From an uncultured Lachnospiraceae bacterium (lineage in GTDB: Bacteria > Bacillota > Clostridia > Lachnospirales > Lachnospiraceae), in assembly GCA_947176785.1 (NCBI GenBank), contig CAMWSA010000168.1, forward strand, positions 1-7,994: 7,994 nucleotides of DNA, given 5' to 3'. The notes beneath the pieces are model-generated. The model ran no database searches. It saw nothing but the letters and a program-made list of their open reading frames with translations, and was not told the DNA's origin. Positions 6,822 to 7,994 of the stretch are shown one piece after another. Within the stretch, counting starts at the first letter, position 1. The number at the start of each line of letters is the position of its first letter. A program made the position numbers and the translations under genes.

Positions 6822-7468
6822 ATTGTGTCTAATTCCCTCTTTAGTCTTTTCAATTTTGTATTCAGTTCCACCTGCTTATTCAACTGCCTTTCCCTGCGCA
6901 CCTTCACTTGAAGCGCTACAATCTGCTTTTGCAGTTCCTGCCTGCGGGTATCCCGCTCCACCGACTCTTTCAACGTTTCGCCAGCGCCGGAAGCCAGAGT
7001 TTCCCCGGCGATCTGCCGGACAAAGTTCTCATATACCTTATCGGTATTCAGACCGTCCAGCTTAAGCGGCAGAGCGGCCTCATCCATCCAATCGGTATGA
7101 TAGTAGCTGCCTACCTTGAGCGCATTTGTCCCGCTGCCCGCAGCCTCCTTGTAGGCCGTCCATGCCTGATATTTGCCCTCATACCCCAGCAGAAACAGGA
7201 TGTGGTAGGGTATCTCTTTGTCGATTTGCCGCAGGACGGCCTCGTTCAGCTGGGGCGCGGACAGGCAGACCTCAAAAACTTCAATTTCCGTCACCGCCTC
7301 CCCGGCGGCGAGGTTCATTGTGGCAGGGGCGATTTTGTTCCGCCACCAGATCACCCTGATCTGCTCTACAAAAATGCGTTTCAGCGTTGGGGAAACCGTG
7401 AGATTTTCATAAAACTTCTGCTTTGGAATGCGCCGATTAAATTCGGTGCTTTTGGGCAGACCAAGCAT
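6818..7468 (-). CDS. DUF4391 family protein of a type III R-M operon
   Basis: A 216-residue protein matching my recollection of DUF4391: the opening MLGLPKSTEFNRRIPKQKFYENL, then EQIRVIWWRNKIAPATMNL at 35-53, VTEIEVFEVCL at 59-69 and QIDKEIPYHILFLLGY at 81-96. Residues 165-214 are strongly charged and heptad-like, predicting a C-terminal coiled coil suited to dimerisation or holding a partner. The biochemical role is unknown. From memory the family commonly sits between a large helicase gene and mod/res, as it does here. ATG 7468 follows an AAGGAGG seven bases upstream. The stop overlaps the start of the membrane protein gene by four bases (ATGA). The final 25 codons turn AT-rich, marking the edge of the cargo block. 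Confidence 0.92.
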   Translation of the reverse strand: MLGLPKSTEFNRRIPKQKFYENLTVSPTLKRIFVEQIRVIWWRNKIAPATMNLAAGEAVTEIEVFEVCLSAPQLNEAVLRQIDKEIPYHILFLLGYEGKYQAWTAYKEAAGSGTNALKVGSYYHTDWMDEAALPLKLDGLNTDKVYENFVRQIAGETLASGAGETLKESVERDTRRQELQKQIVALQVKVRRERQLNKQVELNTKLKRLKRELDTI

Positions 7469-7473
7469 GGCCG

Positions 7474-7482
7474 AACCTCCTT
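7474..7482 (-). promoter_or_regulatory. Ribosome binding site of the DUF4391 gene
   Basis: Minus-strand AAGGAGGTT, with its AAGGAGG core seven bases before ATG 7468, overlaps the TAA stop of the upstream helicase gene (7481-7483). The two genes are 12 bases apart and clearly form one transcript. Confidence 0.8.
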
Positions 7483-7994
7483 ATTTGACCACCAGAAAGC
7501 AAATCAGCTCAAAATCATCCAGCCCGGATACCGCATTCATCAGGGCGGAAGTGCCGCCAGCAGAAAATAGGCTGTCAATATCGCTTTCTTCTTTCACATC
7601 AATGATGGAGTTGATGGCATCAGAAAGAAGCTGCGATACTTCTTTCATGTTCCTGCCATCATCCGTTTCCTCATTGAACTTTGCGCACAACGGCATGATT
7701 GGTTCCGACTTTCCCCGGCACAATAGCCGGATCGTATCCAGCAGCTTTTTAGGATTCAGATAGTCACAGACCACCTCGCCGTCCACACTGATATAGACCA
7801 TGTAAAAGGGATGGATGCGGTTCTGGTTGTCAATGTTGACGCTGTTGTTAATGTTGCGCAGGACAAAAATCACGCCCTCCGGGTTTTCTTCGGTTGCAGG
7901 TACAACGGCATGAAGCCCCTTTGGTTTTTTCGCCAGGTCGCCGTGGGTCTTGATGTAGTCCAGCAGATCCAGCCGGAACTCGTGCAGCCCCAGG
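7481..7994 (-). CDS. C-terminal 170 residues of a large helicase-family protein (5' part outside the window)
   Basis: The frame is open from the window edge to a TAA at 7481. It reads LGLHEFRLDLLDYIKTHGDL near the edge, then GLHAVVPA, GVIFVLRN, NIDNQNRIHPFYMVYIS, ending DDFELICFLVVK. I recall this tail from the roughly 1000-residue SNF2/DEAD-type helicase-related proteins encoded just before DUF4391 genes in type III R-M loci. No helicase motif is itself in view, so the assignment depends on the tail and the context. An internal GTG at 7873 could be mistaken for a start, but the conserved sequence continues upstream of it without a stop. The role in the R-M system is not established; remodelling or translocation on DNA beside Mod-Res is a reasonable guess. 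Confidence 0.8.
   Translation of the reverse strand, partial: LGLHEFRLDLLDYIKTHGDLAKKPKGLHAVVPATEENPEGVIFVLRNINNSVNIDNQNRIHPFYMVYISVDGEVVCDYLNPKKLLDTIRLLCRGKSEPIMPLCAKFNEETDDGRNMKEVSQLLSDAINSIIDVKEESDIDSLFSAGGTSALMNAVSGLDDFELICFLVVK

Larger units (their letters stand above)
4920..6895 (-). other. AT-rich cargo block inserted between DUF4391 and mod
   Basis: Sampled lines at 4921, 5401 and 6661 give 37-38% GC. On either side the composition jumps: the line at 4861 is 62% GC and the line at 6961 is 63%. The changes fall inside the core genes, about 20 codons into mod and about 25 codons before the end of the DUF4391 gene, not at the gene ends. The block carries the membrane, 112-residue and AbiJ-like genes with perfect start/stop joints at both edges and no transposase or flanking repeat that I can see. 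This fits exchange by recombination within conserved flanks. Confidence 0.6.

Noticed and set aside
2433..6895. Transposon or integrase-mediated insertion of the AT-rich genes
   Set aside because: No transposase, integrase, terminal inverted repeats or target duplications were found at the block edges; recombination within flanks explains them better.
6908..7763. Plus-strand ORFs at 6908-7570 and 7428-7763
   Set aside because: They are antisense to DUF4391 and the helicase tail, both recognised families with proper starts or stops.
7481..7873. Free-standing 130-residue gene starting at GTG 7873
   Set aside because: The frame is open upstream to the window edge and the upstream residues (GLHAVVPA, HEFRLDLLDYI) belong to the same helicase tail.

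Overview
The window is one continuous minus-strand operon, cut at both ends, and every gene I can support reads right to left. It is a type III restriction-modification locus of the helicase - DUF4391 - Mod - Res layout, with extra, base-compositionally distinct genes placed between its core parts. Strong AGGAGG-type ribosome binding sites, stop/start overlaps and medium GC suggest a Firmicute, most likely a gut-type clostridium (Lachnospiraceae or Oscillospiraceae). That is an inference; no taxonomic marker gene is present.

In transcription order (high to low coordinates): the last 170 codons of a large helicase-family protein (7481-7994); a DUF4391 protein (6818-7468); a three-gene AT-rich cargo block made of a four-helix membrane protein (6246-6821), a 112-residue protein of unknown function (5889-6227) and an AbiJ-like protein with a HEPN-type C-terminal domain (4978-5865); the Mod N6-adenine methyltransferase (3092-4978, GTG start); a short spacer with a perfect 10-bp inverted repeat and a possible 20-codon ORF; a second, HEPN-like alpha-helical protein (2433-2954); and the first 823 codons of the Res translocase/endonuclease (2470 down to 1). 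The Res nuclease domain and the helicase N-terminus lie outside the window. There is no gene-free stretch over 300 bases, and I saw no tRNA, rRNA, CRISPR array, transposase or origin.

Mod and Res should form the classical type III complex: Mod recognises and methylates the site, and Res uses ATP to move on DNA and cut. The helicase and DUF4391 genes are, from memory, frequent partners of this Mod-Res type, with unproven roles. The AbiJ/HEPN protein, whose last codon region carries the ribosome binding site for mod, and the HEPN-like protein, whose end overlaps the start of res, are translationally tied to the two R-M subunits. A reasonable inference is a composite defence operon in which DNA restriction is backed by RNase-type or membrane-acting abortive infection.

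Base composition supports a modular build. Sampled 60-base lines in the core genes are about 60-65% GC, while the cargo block, the HEPN-like gene and the central target-recognition part of mod are about 32-38% GC. Changes are abrupt near 3715-3720 and 4920, and near 6895.
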